This document shows, piece by piece, positions 63,034-64,000 of a DNA stretch of 64,000 bases (positions within the stretch are counted from its first letter, which is position 1; every line of letters starts with the position of its first letter). The position numbers were made by a program, and so were the translations under genes. Origin of the DNA: Bradyrhizobium sp. KBS0727 (lineage in GTDB: Bacteria > Pseudomonadota > Alphaproteobacteria > Rhizobiales > Xanthobacteraceae). The notes under the pieces were generated by a model. That model made no database searches and was not told the DNA's origin. It saw nothing but the letters and a program-made list of their open reading frames with translations. The stretch covers positions 6,443,501 to 6,507,500 of the forward strand of contig NZ_CP042176.1 in the NCBI RefSeq assembly GCF_005937885.2, read 5' to 3'.

Positions 63034-64000
63034 ATGAACATTCAAACGCTCGCACTGGCCTTTCTCGCCTTCACCGCCATCGGCGGCCTGGCATGGGTCT
63101 TTATCTATCCGTCGCTGTCGGGAGAGAAGAAGGCCGAGTCCCGCCGCGCCTCGATCGCGCGGACCGAACCCGCGGCGCGTCAGGTCGACAAGAGCCAGCG
63201 CTCGCGCCGCGAGCAGGTCGAGGGGTCGCTGAAGGAACTCGAAGCGCGCCGCCAGAAGGAAAAATCCGTCCCGTTGACCATGCGGCTGGCGCAGGCCGGC
63301 CTCGGGACCTGGACGCCGCAGAAGTTCTGGATGGCGTCCGGCGTCTGCGCCGCGGTCTTCTTCGTCGTTGCGTTCGCAGCCGGCGGCGGACTGCTGGGCG
63401 GCCTCGGCATGGCGTTCGCCGCGGGCTTCGGCCTGCCGCGCTGGATGCTGGGCTACCTCAAGACCCGCCGCGAGAAGGCGTTCCTGAAGGCGCTGCCGGA
63501 TGCCGTCGACGTCATCGTGCGCGGCATCAAGGCCGGTCTGCCGCTGTTCGACTCGATCAAGGTGGTCGCGGCCGACGCGCCGGAACCGCTGAAGAGCGAG
63601 TTCCTCGCCATCATCGAAACCCAGACCATCGGCATGCCATTGGGCGACGCCTGCGCGCGCCTGTTCGAGCGGATGCCGGTGCCGGAGGCGAACTTCTTCG
63701 GCATCGTGATCGCGATCCAGCAGAAGTCCGGCGGCAATCTGTCGGAAGCGCTCGGCAACCTCTCCAAGGTGCTGCGCGACCGCAAGAAGATGGCGGAAAA
63801 GATTCAGGCGATGTCGATGGAAGCCAAGGCCTCGGCGGGCATCATCGGCTCGTTGCCGCCGATCGTGATGCTGCTGGTCTGGATTTCGACGCCCGACTAC
63901 ATCTCGCTGCTTTGGACCACGCCAGTCGGCCAGTTCATGCTGGTGTGCTGCGTCGGCTGGATGACCTGCGGCGTGCTCGTAATGAAGAAAATGATCAACT
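63034..64000 (+). CDS. tadB: Type II/IV secretion F-domain protein TadB (CpaG), 3' end missing
   Basis: The frame opens at ATG 63034 (MNIQTLALAFLAFTAIGG) and is still open at the window end, 322 codons on. Two membrane spans come early and near 95-130, then the T2SSF region (FLKALPDAVDVIVRGIKAGLPLFDSI, IAIQQKSGGNLSEALGNLS). It forms the inner-membrane platform with TadC, which should follow just outside. It is 11 bases after cpaF. Confidence 0.93.
   Translation, partial: MNIQTLALAFLAFTAIGGLAWVFIYPSLSGEKKAESRRASIARTEPAARQVDKSQRSRREQVEGSLKELEARRQKEKSVPLTMRLAQAGLGTWTPQKFWMASGVCAAVFFVVAFAAGGGLLGGLGMAFAAGFGLPRWMLGYLKTRREKAFLKALPDAVDVIVRGIKAGLPLFDSIKVVAADAPEPLKSEFLAIIETQTIGMPLGDACARLFERMPVPEANFFGIVIAIQQKSGGNLSEALGNLSKVLRDRKKMAEKIQAMSMEAKASAGIIGSLPPIVMLLVWISTPDYISLLWTTPVGQFMLVCCVGWMTCGVLVMKKMIN

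Overview
The window reads as chromosome of a Bradyrhizobium-like alphaproteobacterium (Bradyrhizobium/Rhodopseudomonas group). The basis is the high GC, the PhyR-NepR-EcfG stress locus, a urt urea transporter joined to a urease operon, a cys operon with DUF934 and DUF2849, a Tad/Flp pilus locus of rhizobial type, and many palindromic intergenic repeats of the kind usual in this genus. I see no phage, insertion sequence, tRNA, rRNA or CRISPR array.

Layout. 1-3.5 kb: the end of a TauE/SafE exporter, a patatin lipase coupled to 3-hydroxybutyrate dehydrogenase, and a CAP-domain lipoprotein. 3.7-15.4 kb: sulfate import and assimilation. On the minus strand lie the binding protein, CysT, CysW and CysA, and a separate run of CysG, DUF2849, sulfite reductase, DUF934 and APS reductase. 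On the plus strand are CysD and a CysN-CysC fusion, divergent from cysG. 15.5-20.3 kb: malate synthase G, a 51-residue membrane protein and a chemoreceptor. 20.5-24.5 kb: envelope genes, including an L,D-transpeptidase with an apparent single-base frameshift, an AI-2E-type transporter and a DUF883/holin-like pair. 25-28.8 kb: a MATE exporter behind a palindromic operator, and a hybrid histidine kinase whose membrane sensor matches plant ethylene receptors at every key residue checked. 29-33.8 kb: two small proteins, then the general stress core phyR, nepR, ecfG and a CHASE-type kinase. 34.1-46.5 kb (minus strand): urtABCDE, ureDABC, two small monooxygenase-like genes, ureEFG. 47-49.3 kb: RhlE helicase, IF-1 and a cold-shock protein. 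49.4-64 kb: the Tad/Flp locus, with tadG, tadE and a lone pilus N-domain gene on the minus strand and flp, cpaA-F and tadB on the plus strand. Four lipid or glycan membrane genes sit between the two halves.

How the parts connect. Three copies of the EcfG promoter pattern GGAAC-N16-CGTT lie ahead of the 51-residue membrane protein, the AI-2E-type transporter and the DUF883 gene, so the stress sigma factor at 31.4 kb probably drives the envelope genes at 18-24.5 kb. A sigma-54 type promoter lies ahead of urtA, and its predicted +1 falls at the base of a leader hairpin. This points to nitrogen control of urea import and hydrolysis. The sulfur genes form a complete route from sulfate to sulfide through APS, plus a CysC domain that can make PAPS.

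Limits: functions are called from motif and family recognition by eye. No alignment, fold prediction or database search was run. Start codons were chosen from Shine-Dalgarno sites, signal peptides and promoter positions.
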